A stretch of 64,000 bases of DNA from Delphinus delphis (Eukaryota; Chordata; Mammalia; Artiodactyla; Delphinidae). The stretch spans positions 44,732,418 to 44,796,417 of the forward strand of contig NC_082692.2 in NCBI RefSeq assembly GCF_949987515.2. Direction: 5' to 3'. Under the pieces are notes generated by a model. That model made no database searches, was not told where the DNA came from, and worked only from the letters and a program-made list of their open reading frames with translations. This document shows positions 11,719 to 24,519 of this stretch, piece after piece (position 1 is the stretch's first letter; every line of letters begins with the position of its first letter). Made by a program: the position numbers and the translations under genes.

Positions 11719-11798
11719 TTGGGCTGGACAAAAACTTCATTTGGGTTTTTCTGTAACATCTTATGGAAAAACCCAAACGAACTTTTTGGCCAACCCAA
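11719..11798. mobile_element. 80-bp palindromic mariner MITE
   Basis: The left arm starts ttgggctggacaaaaacttc and the right arm ends gaactttttggccaacccaa; the two arms are inverted copies meeting near 'aacatctta'. This is the mariner hairpin common in cetartiodactyls, the counterpart of human MADE1. The left arm has a few mismatches. It could form a long hairpin if transcribed, but no function is shown. Confidence 0.85.
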
Positions 11799-13164
11799 TA
11801 GTTTGTTTTGGGAAACGTTCAAGGGATTTAGACTAATGGAGTGTATTTCAGGCCGTTTTTGGGAACTCTTAGGTTCCAGAGCAAAGAGGGCAGAAGTTTA
11901 CAGGGGAGACTGAGGTGTTTGATTTCTGCCCCCCCTTTAACAAGTGTATTTGTACCTTTGTTTACTTTTATATGTTTGGAGTCTGTATAACATTTTACTT
12001 AAAAGGAGGATTTTCCTACTTAAAAATGTTTACAAAATACTGTCGTAGTTTATTTGTGTTGTAGAATTTAGGAAAGTAGGAGATGAGAGAGAAAAAGGAG
12101 AAAGAGGGAGATTAGTGCAAGAATAGAGTTGCTTTAAATGAACCTTGTTTTTAGTCAAGAGAAAGCCACTAGAGAGTGTTAAACAGGAGAGAATTGTTTT
12201 TTCAGAAGATAATCTGGAAGTGGTGTGCAACCTTGAGACAGGGAGAGACCAGGTTAGGTCTTCCTATGGTAAGATTGGAACAAAGTAGAGAAGGTGGTTC
12301 AGGAAATGTTCAGGGAACAGTTCGCCAGACAGCCAGAGGGCCGTCGGCCTACAGGTAACAGGAAGGTGGTGGGGAGCTCTGTGAGCACAGGTTGTAGGCG
12401 GGGCTGACAGGTCTGGGATCAGAGTCTAGAGAAATGGGTCACAAGTTTGGTTTTATGTGTAAATTTGAATTGATGTCCAAGAAGAAATTCTTCTTGGTTG
12501 ATTGGTTGGCTTATCTGTTCCTTTCTTCCTCTGTGATTATGGAACCCTCAGAGTGTGAAAGCTCTGTCCTGTGAGAGGAAATGTGGAGGAGATGTGGATT
12601 TGAGAGTCATTCAGACACAATTGGGAGAAAAGCCTTTTGCAGGTAAATGAACTGGCAGATGGAGAGTGTAGAGGAATATAGAGAGCAGAGGCTCAACTTT
12701 GAGAAATACCTGCCATTTGGGGTAGAAATGGAGGAGCCTGATGTGAGAACTGAATTACCAGAAATACTGGAGAGAAGGAGAGAATAGTCTGGAGTCCTGG
12801 CACTAAGGAAGAGGTGGCTTTCAGAAGTAAGATGTTCTTGCTACTCTTAGTATAGATGGTGTTTTTAGGAAGTTACGTCTAAGAAAAGTACAGAACAGCA
12901 GACAGATTTCCTAGTCTTAATGACGGATGAGGAAATAGAGGCAACAGAAATAGAGTGTCTAGAAGCCTAAGAAGTCAGGAAGACAAGAAATGGAACTGTT
13001 AGCTGTAACAGATGCCTGTGCGGAGTGAGGTTAACTTCACGTGGGGTGGGCATGAGCAGTGGGCTCCTGGAGATGCAGGAGGAGCTGGGGATGAGCGAGG
13101 AGTGAGACCTGAGGCAATGGGAAGGTCATTTGTGAACGTATATTTATAGTGTGATTATTATATA
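11799..13164. other. Unassigned purine-rich intron sequence
   Basis: A long G/A-rich stretch. Parts (12130-12350) vaguely resemble antisense L2; nothing is firm. Short open frames (e.g. 12176-12358, 13300-13494) have no recognisable similarity. Confidence 0.35.
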
Positions 13165-13295
13165 GTGTGAATCCCCTCCTTTGAGGCTCCCTGAGAACAA
13201 GGACTGTCTGTCCTTTCCCCTACCCCGTGCACTCAGCATTTGGCTCGGTGCCTGGAAGGTTGTAGACAGTCAATAAAATGTGTTGAATGAAGGAA
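13165..13295 (+). repeat. L2 LINE 3' end
   Basis: 'ctccctgagaacaaggactgtctgtc…cagcatttggctcggtgcctgg' then 'agtcaataaaatgtgttgaatgaa' is the L2 terminus. Confidence 0.8.
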
Positions 13296-13579
13296 AGAGA
13301 TGTGTAAGGAGTTAAGTGAGGATATTTTTCCGAGACCTGCAGGTTTTATGAGAGATTTTAAGTTGATAAAGAAATGTTGGAAGGAAGAAAGTGGAGCTGG
13401 GGAGACTCGTGCCTACTGCCCATCTTTCCAGTTAAGGAAGTGGGAGATCACTTACCAGAAGGATCTGGTGCTGTCAAGGCTTGAGGAAAATTGAAGAAAG
13501 TGTAGAATAACACCTTCCGGACCTGTACAAGCAAAGGAGTTCACCTACGATAAATACAGAGATTGAAAAGCTGCAGAAT

Positions 13580-13760
13580 GAGTCCAGTTTGACTGCTTAC
13601 TGAGTGCCTCACATTTGCCAGGAACCATAATTAATACTTTACACACATCCTCTTAAAACAATCCTAGGAGATGGGTGTTATCTATTATTTAGGTCTCGCT
13701 TACTGATGAGAAAACCGTGCTAGACCATAAATTTATATTGGCTAAGTCAGCACTGTTACA
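13580..13760 (+). repeat. MIR SINE
   Basis: 'tgcttactgagtgcctcacatttgccaggaacc…cctcttaaaacaatcctaggagatgggtgttatctattatt' and 'ctgatgagaaaacc' follow the MIRb core. Confidence 0.75.
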
Positions 13761-13814
13761 TTGCTTTCTCTAGCAATCCTTGTGGCTGGCGAGCGGAAGC
13801 AGACAGGGCAGAAG

Positions 13815-14050
13815 GTAACATTTACGCAGGTTTAGGAACTGGTAACACAGGCATGTTGTCACTAAGTCCTTTCCATGTTCCTTATTTCGTTTAATCTTAC
13901 AACAACACTGCGAGATAAATACCCTCCGTTTATGGAGAGTTTAATGATTTTTATTCAGGCGGCAGAGGTAGTACTTGAGAAGACCTGAGTTAGAACCCAG
14001 GTCTGTTTTATTCCAGACCATGTGCTTTCCCCAGCACTCTCAGGAGGAAC
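13815..14050 (+). repeat. MIR SINE
   Basis: 'aatcttacaacaacactgcgagataaataccctccg' and 'gacctgagttagaacccaggtctg' match the MIR core and B-box end. Confidence 0.7.
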
Positions 14051-14149
14051 AGGCGTGTTGTGTAGAAGGTGGGCATGTCTGACCAGCCGTGTAAACCCAA
14101 GAGGGCACAGCTTAGAACAGAGGTTTACAGTTCTGTGTCTAATCACCAG

Positions 14150-14280
14150 AGCTGCAATCACATACATCATCACTAAAAAGGGGACAACAGTAACACCTAC
14201 TAAAATGTTGCAGAGAAATAAGAATATGCATGAACTACTGTGTAATATATAAAGTACTAAGCCATTATTAGTAATAATTT
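14150..14280 (+). repeat. MIR 3' part
   Basis: 'aaaaaggggacaacagtaacacctac…ataaagtactaagccattattagtaataat' is the 3' half of a MIR. Confidence 0.6.
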
Positions 14281-15914
14281 TTAAAAATTGATAAGTGGGT
14301 TAGTCTATAATCATTCATATGTTTTCTCCATGTATTTGTAAGTTAACTTGTGGACACAAACTTTAGTTTAATTGGTTATGGTTTTGGCTTTTCTTTCAAA
14401 GAAAATTTTGTTTTGCTTGAATACTCACATTAGCTATATCCTAGGAAAGTAATTGGAATGTAATAAAAAGTAGTTTCTAGCAAAAGTAGTCTAATATTTG
14501 TCACTATTGATCTTGAGTAGCAATTTAAAGGTACCCTTAGCAGTTACCAAGTCTCTAGAATGTATTTTTTAAAGTTTTATTTGATGAAATTTCTGTTATA
14601 TTCTCTCTTCTCAGTATTTTAATGTATAATAAAGATGTATGCATGTTAAGGGTTTAACTCTTATCTCCATGCTTTCCATTGCATTTGGAATACAAATTCT
14701 AGATAACACAGTATAAGAATTAATATTTAAACATTGACTTGAAAGGTTGGACTTGCTTTCATGAATTGTTAAGAGGCTAGCTAGTCAAATGTTCAATTAA
14801 ATTATGTATTGTGTTAAATCTATCAGAATAAAATGGGTGTTATTATCCTTTCCTCCCAACACTATTCTGGTGAAAAGTAGCTTTAGTAATAAACTGCTTT
14901 TGCTGTTCTACTCCAAACGCTTTCAATTCTTAAATTATTAAAATGAGATAAAAGGTAGAAGACTTCAACTTTAATCATTCATTTATAACTGTTGTCTTCT
15001 CAGTGATACCTTATGGATTATGTTGTATTAAAATGACATTTTACCCAACATTTTAAAAGGTAGGCTAAATTTTTGTTGTTAATATGTACAGTGCTCTTAG
15101 GAAAAAATGACAATAAGAAGGTACTAATTTAAGGTTTCATAGAGTCTGTTCTGGTAGTAAATTGACTACAGATAAATTGGGTATGTGTAAACTCCAAAAT
15201 GGGTCAGACTTCAGATGCTAGGGGATTTTTTTTCTCCAGAGTTTTATTAAAGTTAGGAATCTCGAGGGCTCGAAATGTGGAGAAGAATGTACACTTGGCT
15301 TTCTTCAACAACCCACTATGTCTTTATCACCCATCGTGTTCCTATAAATCTTTCTTGATTTATTTTTTTCTTGTTTTTGCTTAAAAAAAAATTACTTGGC
15401 ACCATCTTTCCAGTTAGTTTACTTCTTGGTAAAGTAGGATTTCATTTTATTTTAAAAATAACCAGATAGCTATATTGCCCCTTTAACAACATGCATTTCT
15501 CTTTATAGTGAGAGATTGTGAGTTCCCAGGGTTGTGGGGACCCAGAGGATGTTTGAGCTTTAATGGTGCAGTTGTTGTGTGCAGCTCAGTGAGAAGAGTA
15601 GGAATCCTAACCAGGTAAGGAGCAGAGGGATGTTTACTCAAGGAGAGGTCTGCATGGTCCATGTTTTGGACTGGCAAGAGTGCCATCTTTTAAGGGAAGC
15701 ACCGGTTTAAGTGAGAATATAGGTTCAGAGAAGAATGAGGCATCGGATGCTCAGGTTAAAAAATCTGAATGGTGAGAGTGATGTTGATGAGGCCTCTAAG
15801 AAGTAGATTGCTTTTTGACTTAGGAGCCTTAGGATAATCTTGTCATTTTCTTTTGTACTATCCCAGATCTGCCCAAGCCTACCTGTGTTAAGACTGTTTT
15901 ATTTTTCCATTTAA
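14281..15914. other. Unassigned AT-rich intron sequence
   Basis: No repeat family or gene recognised in 1.6 kb. Confidence 0.4.
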
Positions 15915-16380
15915 CAAATATTTATTGTTATTCTGGGACCTACTTGTCCCAGAACCTCTTTTAGATTACCAGAGGTACAGCAGTGAACAAAACAAGACAA
16001 AAATATCAACCCTCTGGAGTTTATATTCTGGTGAGGGGAGATACAATAAACAAAGAAGTAAATTATGTATTAGTTGGTGATAAATGCTATGGAGAAAATT
16101 TTACAGGGAGAAGACAGGGAGTGTAGGGTTTCTTTTTTTGTTTTCTTTGCACTCTGCGGCATGCGAGATCTTAGTTCCCTGACCAGGGATCGAACCCACA
16201 CCCCCTGCATTGGAAGTGCAGAGTCTTAACCCCGCAGAGAAGTCCCACAAGGAATAGAGTTTTGAATAGTAGTCAGGGAAGGTTTAAACAAAAGGTGACA
16301 TTTTACCCACAACTTGAGTTTTGCATAAGAGCTCTGTGTTTGGCCTGGTTATTTAAGTCTTAGTGGGATCTGAATGAGCA
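15915..16380 (-). repeat. L2 LINE fragment, antisense, split by a SINE
   Basis: Plus-strand 'cagcagtgaacaaaacaagacaaaaatatcaaccctctggagtttatattctggtgaggggag' and 'gataaatgctatggag' are the reverse complement of the L2 3' region. They resume after the SINE with 'gtcagggaaggtttaaacaaaaggtgacattttac'. Confidence 0.65.
16140..16246 (-). mobile_element. Short CHR-type SINE, antisense, inside L2
   Basis: Plus-strand 'gcggcatgcgagatcttagttccctgaccagggatcgaaccc' to 'agaagtccc' is the antisense tRNA-like head. It interrupts an older L2. Confidence 0.85.
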
Positions 16381-16938
16381 AACGTCAGTCCTCACCACTT
16401 TACAATGAAGAAAACTTGAGTCAAGGAAAACTGTCCACATTCACCCAGAAATCCAGACCCTGGATCTTAGAGCCTTGGCTGTGGTGATGTGGATCTCTGT
16501 GAGCTGAGCTGCAGTGCAGCCAGAGCCAACCAGAAAGTCAGGGCTTGAGGAAAGGCCAGCAGGAGACAATGGGGTGCCCTTAGGGATGGAGGCCTGGGCG
16601 AGCCTGGGAGAGGACCGTCACACACCCAGCCTGCAGTAAGCTCAGTGCATCTTGAGTTTCAGCCAGGGAAGCAGTGCCACACCCTTTGTTTTGGAGGGTG
16701 ATGGTTTAAAAGGAGGTACCAAGCTTCATGATCACTCTGGGACTGATTGGGGCAGACTCTCTTGCCCTCAGCCCTTTGATCCCAGTAACGTAGTAGGATG
16801 AGTAAGCAAGACTTCATCACACATAGCCCTGAGGATCCCGTGATTTAGTCAAGGTCCTAAACCTTGAGAGGGAGAAAGGTGATTTTCCTACTAGAATCTC
16901 AAAAGAATTGCTGCCTATCTTTTTATCCCCACTGGAAA
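16381..16938. other. Unassigned intron sequence
   Basis: No recognised element. Confidence 0.35.
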
Positions 16939-17471
16939 TGTTGCAGGAAAGGGAACCCCTTCCAAGGCCTGAGGTGGGTTCTTGTCTAACACTCAGAAAT
17001 GAATTGTCTGAGGAGACACACGTGCTGGCAAAGCAAGAGATTATTGGGAAGGGGCACCTGGGCGGAGAGCAGGAGGGTAGGGGAACCCAGGAGAACTACT
17101 CTGCCACGTGACTCACAGTCTCAGGTTTTATGGTAATGGGGTTAGTTTCCGGGTTGTCTCTGGCCAGTCATCTTACTTGGCCCATATTTGGTCTGACTCA
17201 GGGTCCTTGCTGGTGGCTCATGCATCTCTCAGCCAAGATGGATTCTGGTGTGAGGGTTTCTGGGAAGTTAGTGATCTCCTCCCTCCTCTTTTTGGCCCCT
17301 CCTGAATTCTCCCAGTTACTTTTCCGTGGCAACACCATGTTCTTTATCGGGACATCCTGTTGTGAGACAACTCAGGCAAGTGGTTATCATTGTGCCTGGC
17401 CAAGGCGGGTGGTTTCAGTCAGCAGTTCCCTATCAGAAAGATACCCCAAAGAGAAATGATTGTTGTCTACA
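16939..17471. mobile_element. Possible solitary ERV LTR (tentative)
   Basis: A 533-bp stretch that can be read as TG…CA (tgttgcaggaaa … tgttgtctaca), with a composition and phrases ('agagattattgggaaggggcacctgg', 'cacagtctcaggttttatggtaatggggttag') that recall ruminant/cetacean LTRs. No target duplication, primer-binding site or internal gene is visible. Family and orientation unassigned. Confidence 0.35.
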
Positions 17472-20209
17472 GGATGGTCTGTGGGTTTGGGGCTAAATTA
17501 ATTCTTTTAGGTACTGTATCCTTTCATTTTTCTTCACACCTTTGCACCTAAAAAGGCCTTTTATTGCAAACTTTTGTTTCTCTTTTTTCTTTGCATTGAA
17601 TAAGACTGACTGTCCCTTACACTTTGCAGCTCTGCAGATAGATTGCAAAATGCCACCCACACCTCTGAATTTTCACACGGAACTCAAAAAAGTACATAGC
17701 AGTCGCTAGGCACTGAAGTCCTAGCCCTGCCCCTGGCAGGTTGGCACTATCATCACCATGCAAAGGATCTAGCGTTCTCTCTGCCCAGCTGTCTTTTTTG
17801 CTCCTTCCTTGGGCAGTTTTTAGTGAGAAGGTTTTTGTATAAATAAAACCTATTTCCCATAGTCTTTCAAAATAAAAGCCACGATGAAAGTTCATCTCAG
17901 ATACTTTCCTTCTAATATTAAAAGCCTTGCAAATAAATTGTACTTTATCCTAGTAGATTTACTTAGTGCAGTGGAAAACAAAGCACTGGTCAGAAAGAGT
18001 AAACATTTACGAAACAACAAACCATCATCATTAGCTGGTAGTGGTGAGTAGTGTTGTTCAGTTAATGCGTGTGTCAAGGTAAAGCCAGATTGGTAAAACT
18101 GACATTTCACTAGAAATGTGTGGATTAGACATTTTTATTTGTATAAATATGGTAATTTAGATATAATGACAATACTTTTAAACCCCCTTAAAGATGAGTT
18201 ATGCTTTCCACTTCGATGTTTTTAGATTTTATCATCACTGTGATGTTTCTTTACTGACAGGGGAGAAAATGTATGTTGATAAATTCTACAATTATGCTTT
18301 TATTTCTACCTTCAGTTTTAAACCACTTAAAAATTCCCCTGGAAAATATGTATTTAGAAAAACATAAATATAGGACATGGTCATTTTATCAGCGTATTTG
18401 AATATAATATTCGCTAACAAAAATGATTTCATTCAAGGTAATTAAAGAAGCGATCATAAAATATTTCTCTTGCTTTTCCAGGATTTGTCCCATTCTTTCT
18501 GTCTTTACAGGTGGGCATGGTTTCTCTTTTTTCCTAATGTTACCTGTGCTTTGCTTGCCCTTTCCTCTTGCTTCCTGGTGTGCCTAGTGTTAACTCACTG
18601 TGAACACCTTGACTCTCCTCCTTGCTTTGAGGTCTGGGTGTCCTAATTCTTTAGTGATAATATTACTACAGAAACACTTTAGCTTGATCCCTGGAATTTC
18701 GAGGATGTCATAACACAGCTACTTCCTGTCCCCTCTTCCTGCTTCTTTATCCCTTTCAGAGTGTTGCCTTGGCCGTATATAAATTCAGGCAGATATTTCT
18801 GCAGTTTCTAAATTCTTACTGCAGAGACTTAGAGCCAAAATGATTTCCAAAAAGTACCTTCTCTAAGGCATTCTCCATCTCTTACTGTTGTTTTCCAATT
18901 TATAGGCCCTTAGGACTAGTACAAAAAAAATCTGTCTTAATAATGAGCTCTTTCTGATAAGTCAACTCTTTTAAACATTATTTTAACATAATTTTATGGT
19001 GAATATTATCTGCTGCAGTTTTATGTATTTTAATTATTAACTTATTGATTGCACCTTGAGGCCTTTTACACAAAGGATGCAATTTGAATAAGGCTGTGGT
19101 AAGCCTTTTAATCTCTGTTTACAACTGTATTATGTTTCATTTCAGCCAGTAATGAGAACTCCTTCTAGTGGAGTCCATGGCACGATGATTTACATGTAAA
19201 TATTGTTTTAAAAGCTATATTTTTGTTAAATTTAGATGTTCACATTCAAGGTCATTCATAAAACTTTATGTGATTTTTTAAAAGATAATTTAAATCTGCC
19301 TGTAGGATGGATAAGTTTACTGCCTAGAGAAAAGGGAGAGATTGTACTTTCGGATGAGGGCGAGAATTCTGAATAATCAATGGCAGCTAGATGGAATTAA
19401 TTTCAGTACCACTGGGGATGAATTAGATTTCGTTTAAGCCACTGTTGGTTGGAGCCAAAAAATCATTCCTATTGATCATCTGAGGCCCAGCCCCTGTGTT
19501 AGCCTTTTCCTAAATATCTGAGCCAGTAGTGACCACCCCCCTCAATACCCCTTTAAATGTCAACTAGATTTTAAGTGTCTAAGTAGTAGAAACCTTATCT
19601 TAAAGTTTTTATCCTCTTCCCACCCTCATGGCAGGGAGAGAAAGCTGTATATGTAGTCTTTCCTCACTATGTATTCATTAGTTGAAAATGGTCTTAGTAG
19701 GTCAAGCTATTAGTTTTCCTCATTACATGTGCCCGGATGTGTTACTTTTTTTTTTTCACCCTCTCCCTTCATATTTGAATTTAGCTGTAGTAATAAAGAC
19801 CTGCTTTCCATTTAAAAGGTATAATTAATCAGGAACAAGTTATCATTGTTTCAGGGAACCTCTCCAGCCAGATGACTTGCTCTTCTCACTGTTGCTTATA
19901 AGGTGGCTTTTCCTTAGACAAGTGGACCCTGAGCGCCAGAGTGAGTGGCTTGTGGTGTTTTCTCTTTATAAAGAGAAACCAAACCCTAAAGGAGAATATT
20001 TGCTGTACTGCTTGTAGGGTTTATCGACAGTGAAGGAAAAAAACAGCTATCAACAAGAGATATAGAGGCATATGAAGTAAAAAAAAAAAAAGTTATTCTT
20101 TTCCTTAAAAATATTTACTATCTTAAATGGCTCTTAGAAAAGTTGACTGATTTAGAGTAAACTTGCTACCCACTGGCATGGATAAGCCATTTGGAGTAAT
20201 TTGTTAAAA
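17472..20209. other. 2.7 kb of intron without recognisable repeats
   Basis: I see no SINE, LINE, LTR or coding similarity. Short open frames on the - strand (17617-17895, 17892-18110) match nothing I know. Confidence 0.4.
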
Positions 20210-20390
20210 TAGCGAATGCTAGCATTTGTTGAGTCCTGCAGTGTGCCTGGCACTTTATGAAAATATTCTTATTTAGTCTTCAGGAATTCATATGAAGTGG
20301 GCATTATTATTATCTGAATTTTGCAAAGAGACACCCTGAAGCTTGATGAGTTTCCTAGTAAGTGAAAGGTCCATGGTTTATGGGATCTTT
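20210..20390 (+). repeat. MIR SINE
   Basis: 'gctagcatttgttgagtcctgcagtgtgcctggcac…aagtgggcattattattatctgaattttgcaaag' follows MIRb. Confidence 0.75.
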
Positions 20391-20934
20391 CTGTCTGCTG
20401 GATAGGCCATACCACAAACACTAGATCTGCATTGATGGAATTGTCCTCTTCCTTTAGAAAGATGAAAAAGAAAGGCAGAATATTGAACGAAACAGAGGAA
20501 TAGGCATTTCCGAACACCAGGTAGCTTAATTACTGAGCCCTAAATTTAGCAGAGGGGTGAAGAAAATCCCATGATCCTCATTTTTGGAAAGAAGTCTGAT
20601 TTTTTTAGACTAGAAGAGCTTACATATTCATAGTATTTAAACTCTATATATACCAGTGCTTTAAGGACTGTGAGGGAAAAAATATGTATAAGACGTGACT
20701 CATGGCCTCAAGGGATAGTCTGTACCAGACTGATAGAACTTTTATCTTATTATAATACAACTATTGAATTACCTTCTAATTAGTTATAAGCTTTTTGAGG
20801 GGTGGAGACCATGGTTTGTTTTTTTTTCTGGTTTAAATTTGAGTAACATTTATTGGATACTTGGAAATCTTTCACATACCTTAATAAATGAAACACTAGC
20901 CTCTCAAACAGAGTAGTTCAGCTTGTTTCAAAGG
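20391..20934. other. Unassigned intron sequence
   Basis: No recognised element. Confidence 0.35.
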
Positions 20935-21140
20935 CAGTATGGTCTGATAGGGACAGTGTAGACTTTGGAATCAGACCAGAGCTCAGGCCCCATCTGCTCA
21001 TTATTAGCTGTGTGACTTTGATAAGTCTCTCCAAACTTAAGTTTTCTTGTCCCTCAAATAAGGATCGTAATGGAATTAAATGATAATACTCTTAGTGAAC
21101 TGCTTATTATTAGTGTCTAATGTATAGAAGATAATCAATA
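20935..21140 (+). repeat. MIR SINE
   Basis: 'gactttggaatcagaccagagctcaggc…attagctgtgtgactttgataagtctctcc' and 'gataatcaataaaatg' are the MIR core and 3' end. Confidence 0.85.
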
Positions 21141-22184
21141 AAATGTCCTCCCTTTAGTGCTCATTTAATATGAGGTAGGAAGTGATAAGTACAACGTGAG
21201 GGCAAGCTCAAGAGTGAGATGTTGCACCCACCCAGGGCACTCAGAGAGGGCTCCGTGGGGAAACTGATATTTGAATTGAACCAACCTTGAAAGGTGATGG
21301 GATTTGTACACGTAGCATTGGGACACATGAGTGTTTCATGACTCATGAAATATCTATATAAAGGCTGTTGGTTAAATAATGGAGAATCCTTTACACCATG
21401 GTTTGGCTAAAGACACAGATCCACTCCTCCAGTGGATGAGCCTTACACTGAACCTTGTAAAAGCTGAGTGCCTGTTGTTAGGTCTCAGTGATGGTATTCT
21501 TACTGGATGCGGAGAAGTACCAGGCTGGCTTCACTGCTGTCTGGTGGTCTTAATCCAGGAAGAGAGGTTAGAAAATCTAAGTGAGTGGTTGCTTTATATG
21601 TGTGTTTGGATTTTCCTCCAGAATGTCAGGTGTCCAAAGAAAGTTGGCGGTGAGTGCTGAGATGAGATCTGTGCAGAGTTCAGTTTTCTAACGAGCGCCA
21701 AAAGGCTAACTTCTAGGTAGTCACTTAAGATACCTTTTAGGCCTTGACGTGATCCACAGGTGGTTTAGATCAGTGCCTCTCAGATTTTTCATGTTTGTCA
21801 CACATATTTGGATATTTGAATTTGGGTGGCACACGTCAAGGATTTGGGCTGACCCCTTCCTTGGCCTTGCCCATACATCTTACTTGCAGCAAGTTGTGCC
21901 TTCCTCAAAATCGTATCTGAGGACCTGCTAGGCTCAGGGTCCCACCTGATTGATGTCACAATAACCATCTTTCTTCAGTTGCGGCAAAGATGAATTTACC
22001 CTTTGATCAGAGTTTAAAGAACTGGCTCAGAAGAGTTCATGGGATAATTGATGGGCTCGATCCTGGACAACATAGATGCATAGACATTCAGCATCTTCAA
22101 GGCAGTATTACTCGTTTTCAATAGTTTAGTGCCCTAGGACACAGCATAGTTTTATTTTATTTTTTTAAAATGTATACTGAATCC
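21141..22184. other. Unassigned intron sequence
   Basis: Text near 21765-21850 ('cagtgcctctcagatttttcatg…') faintly recalls a hAT MITE; not firm. Confidence 0.3.
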
Positions 22185-22650
22185 CTAGATGAACTCATCC
22201 CTTTTTTAAGGCTTCTAATGTATCTCTCCAGCCTAGTCTATTGCCTGAGCTCTAGACCCTGATAGCCAAGTGCCTACTTAGGATCTACATTCTAGATCAT
22301 ACAAACTTGATAATATTTAAAGCATCTCAAATTTGAAGTCTCCAAAAGTGAGCCCCTGGTCCACCAGCCTGCCCCAGATCTACTCCTCCTACAGCCTTTT
22401 CCATCTCAGATAATGGCAGTTCCATTCTTTAAGTTGCTCAGATCAGAAACCTTGATGTACGGTCTTTGCCTCTTTCTCTCGTACCTACCCTCTCAGCAAA
22501 TCCTTTCGGTTCAACCTTGAAGTACATCACTTCTTACCACCCCTGCTGCCAAACGCTGGTCCACGCCATCACCATCTCTCGCTTGGATTATCGCAGCAGC
22601 TTCCTAATTGCTTTTCCAGCTCTTGTCTCAGAAGATTTGATCATTGTCAA
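22185..22650 (+). repeat. L2-like LINE fragment
   Basis: 'ccagcctgccccagatctactcctcc', 'cagcaaatcctttcggttc', 'caccatctctcgcttggattatcgcagcagcttcctaatt' follow a common ancient LINE sequence that I take to be L2. Confidence 0.55.
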
Positions 22651-22693
22651 TAGAGCAGGGGAAGAAGGGCCACTGTTTAGGCCAGTATTTTCT

Positions 22694-22749
22694 CTAAAAG
22701 CAATTTAAAATTCCTTCAAGCCCTAAAAGCAATTTAAAATTCCTTCAAG
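22694..22749. repeat. Two-copy tandem duplication, 29-bp period
   Basis: A 27-bp block beginning ctaaaagcaatttaaaattc occurs at 22694-22720 and again, identical, at 22723-22749. Confidence 0.95.
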
Positions 22750-24164
22750 TTCTCTGAATACCCCGTAGAGTTTCATGCCCCAGATTTTGAAAGGAGTGAT
22801 TTTTCCCCCCTGTGTATTGTTGACCATAATATAAGAGTTGCTCAGTATGGCTCCTGTGAATGTCTGACTTGGAATTGACCAGTCTCTTGATTGACTGTTG
22901 CCCTATATACCTTAGATATATTACTAGTTTTAAAGTAATGTGAATGTTATAAACTACACTCACTACCGAAAGTATACTGAACATAATCTCATATTCTTTT
23001 TTAATGATTTAGAATGAACTTCAGGATTTGGACCTGCTGCAGGCTGGTCGTTAGGAACTTCAGTTACCACTGTGCAGTAAAGAAAGTACTGGTTAGGAGA
23101 GATTTCCAGTTAAGTGTCAGAAAAAGCAGCTCTCTCTAATATTAAAAATAGTTTATTAAATTTTTCTGGTTATTTTTTTCCTCTGAAATTTGGAACATAA
23201 GGTCATCTATGGTATGATGGTAGTGTATTTTGTTGTGGACTTGCCAGCATTGATGGTTGACTGGTGGATTTTATATATCACTTAAAAAAGGAAAGTTCAG
23301 TAATTGACTTGTGCAGGTATTTTATTTGACTTGTATATGCCTTAACTTCTTTATTTTATATTTATTACCCGGCCGTGTAGCCCTGAGGCCCTTTCTGGTT
23401 TAGTGGCAAAGTAAAAGCTACTAATGAGAATGTCTTTGGGACATAATTATGTAGATTTAAAGGAGCAATGTTGTTTTAATTATGCCCTTTAGCTAGTGCA
23501 CTTGCATATTAAACCCATTCATGTCTCAGTATATTTCCCTCTGAAACTTTCTTTTCTCAGGCCTTAAATTACTAATCAACTCATGGGTGTACCTGAAGGT
23601 TATGTAAGCTGAGTTGAAGACTGCCAAAGAATGTGTTTAAACTATTAATCCAAAATATACAGATGTTTATAGTTAGAAAAAATGGCCTGTGGGTGTATAG
23701 TGTTCTTTGCTGGATTCATGAAGAGAAATTCCAGCATTGTGTGTGTCTAGGAGTTTCCTCCTTCCTTCCCTCCCTAAATAAAAAACACCCTTTGATTGTA
23801 ATGAGTGCAAACATGTGATATATTGTTTCCCCTGGATAATTTTATTAAACCCAGTGAACTTGAAGTAACATAATCATAATTTTTCTTTAAGTTAAAAAGT
23901 TTTTTTACATCTTTGCTTTTTTGGCTTGTTTACTATCATTATAAGCTTCTAGATTTAGCAGAAAAGTAACTACCTTGAAGATATGAAATGACTTATTCAT
24001 TTATAGGACAAAAGTATGAAGCTACCTGAACCCTACTTTGTGGGCAGTTATGTTTTTATTTCTGAGAAGCTAAAATAGGGAAAATCCTTGGTAAATCTTA
24101 AGGAGAAAAGTTCTAAAAATCTTTTGAGGCTAAATTTCCTCTCAAATAGTGAAATGATAGAATT
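22750..24164. other. Unassigned intron sequence
   Basis: No recognised element; a small CCTT/CCCT-rich run lies near 23758-23775. Confidence 0.4.
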
Positions 24165-24377
24165 CAGAACAGGAGTAAGTAAACTTTGTTTATAGGGAGA
24201 GATAGTAAATATTTTTGGCTTTGTGGACCATGTTCGTTGCACTTATTCTGATGTTTGCAGCCTGCAAGCACCCACAAACAATATCTGAACAAATGGATAA
24301 GATGATGTCATTATGACAAAATCAGGCAGTTGTCTGGATCTGGCCTGTGGGCCAGATATAGTTTCAGACTCCTAGAA
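24165..24377. mobile_element. hAT-type DNA transposon fragment
   Basis: 'agtaaatatttttggctttgtggaccat' and 'ctggatctggcctgtgggccagatatagtttcagactcc' recall a common mammalian non-autonomous hAT element whose ends read '…ggcccgcgggccaaa'. Family not assigned. Confidence 0.6.
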
Positions 24378-24519
24378 CATGGATTCTTTAAGTTTTCTCT
24401 TTATTCAGTTTTCAAACTGTCATTCATCAAATACCTGATACGTGTTTTAGCTACTTTTATATACTTTTAATCAATGATTGTCACAGTAACTTAAGAAACA
24501 GGTGGAGAAAATACTTCTT

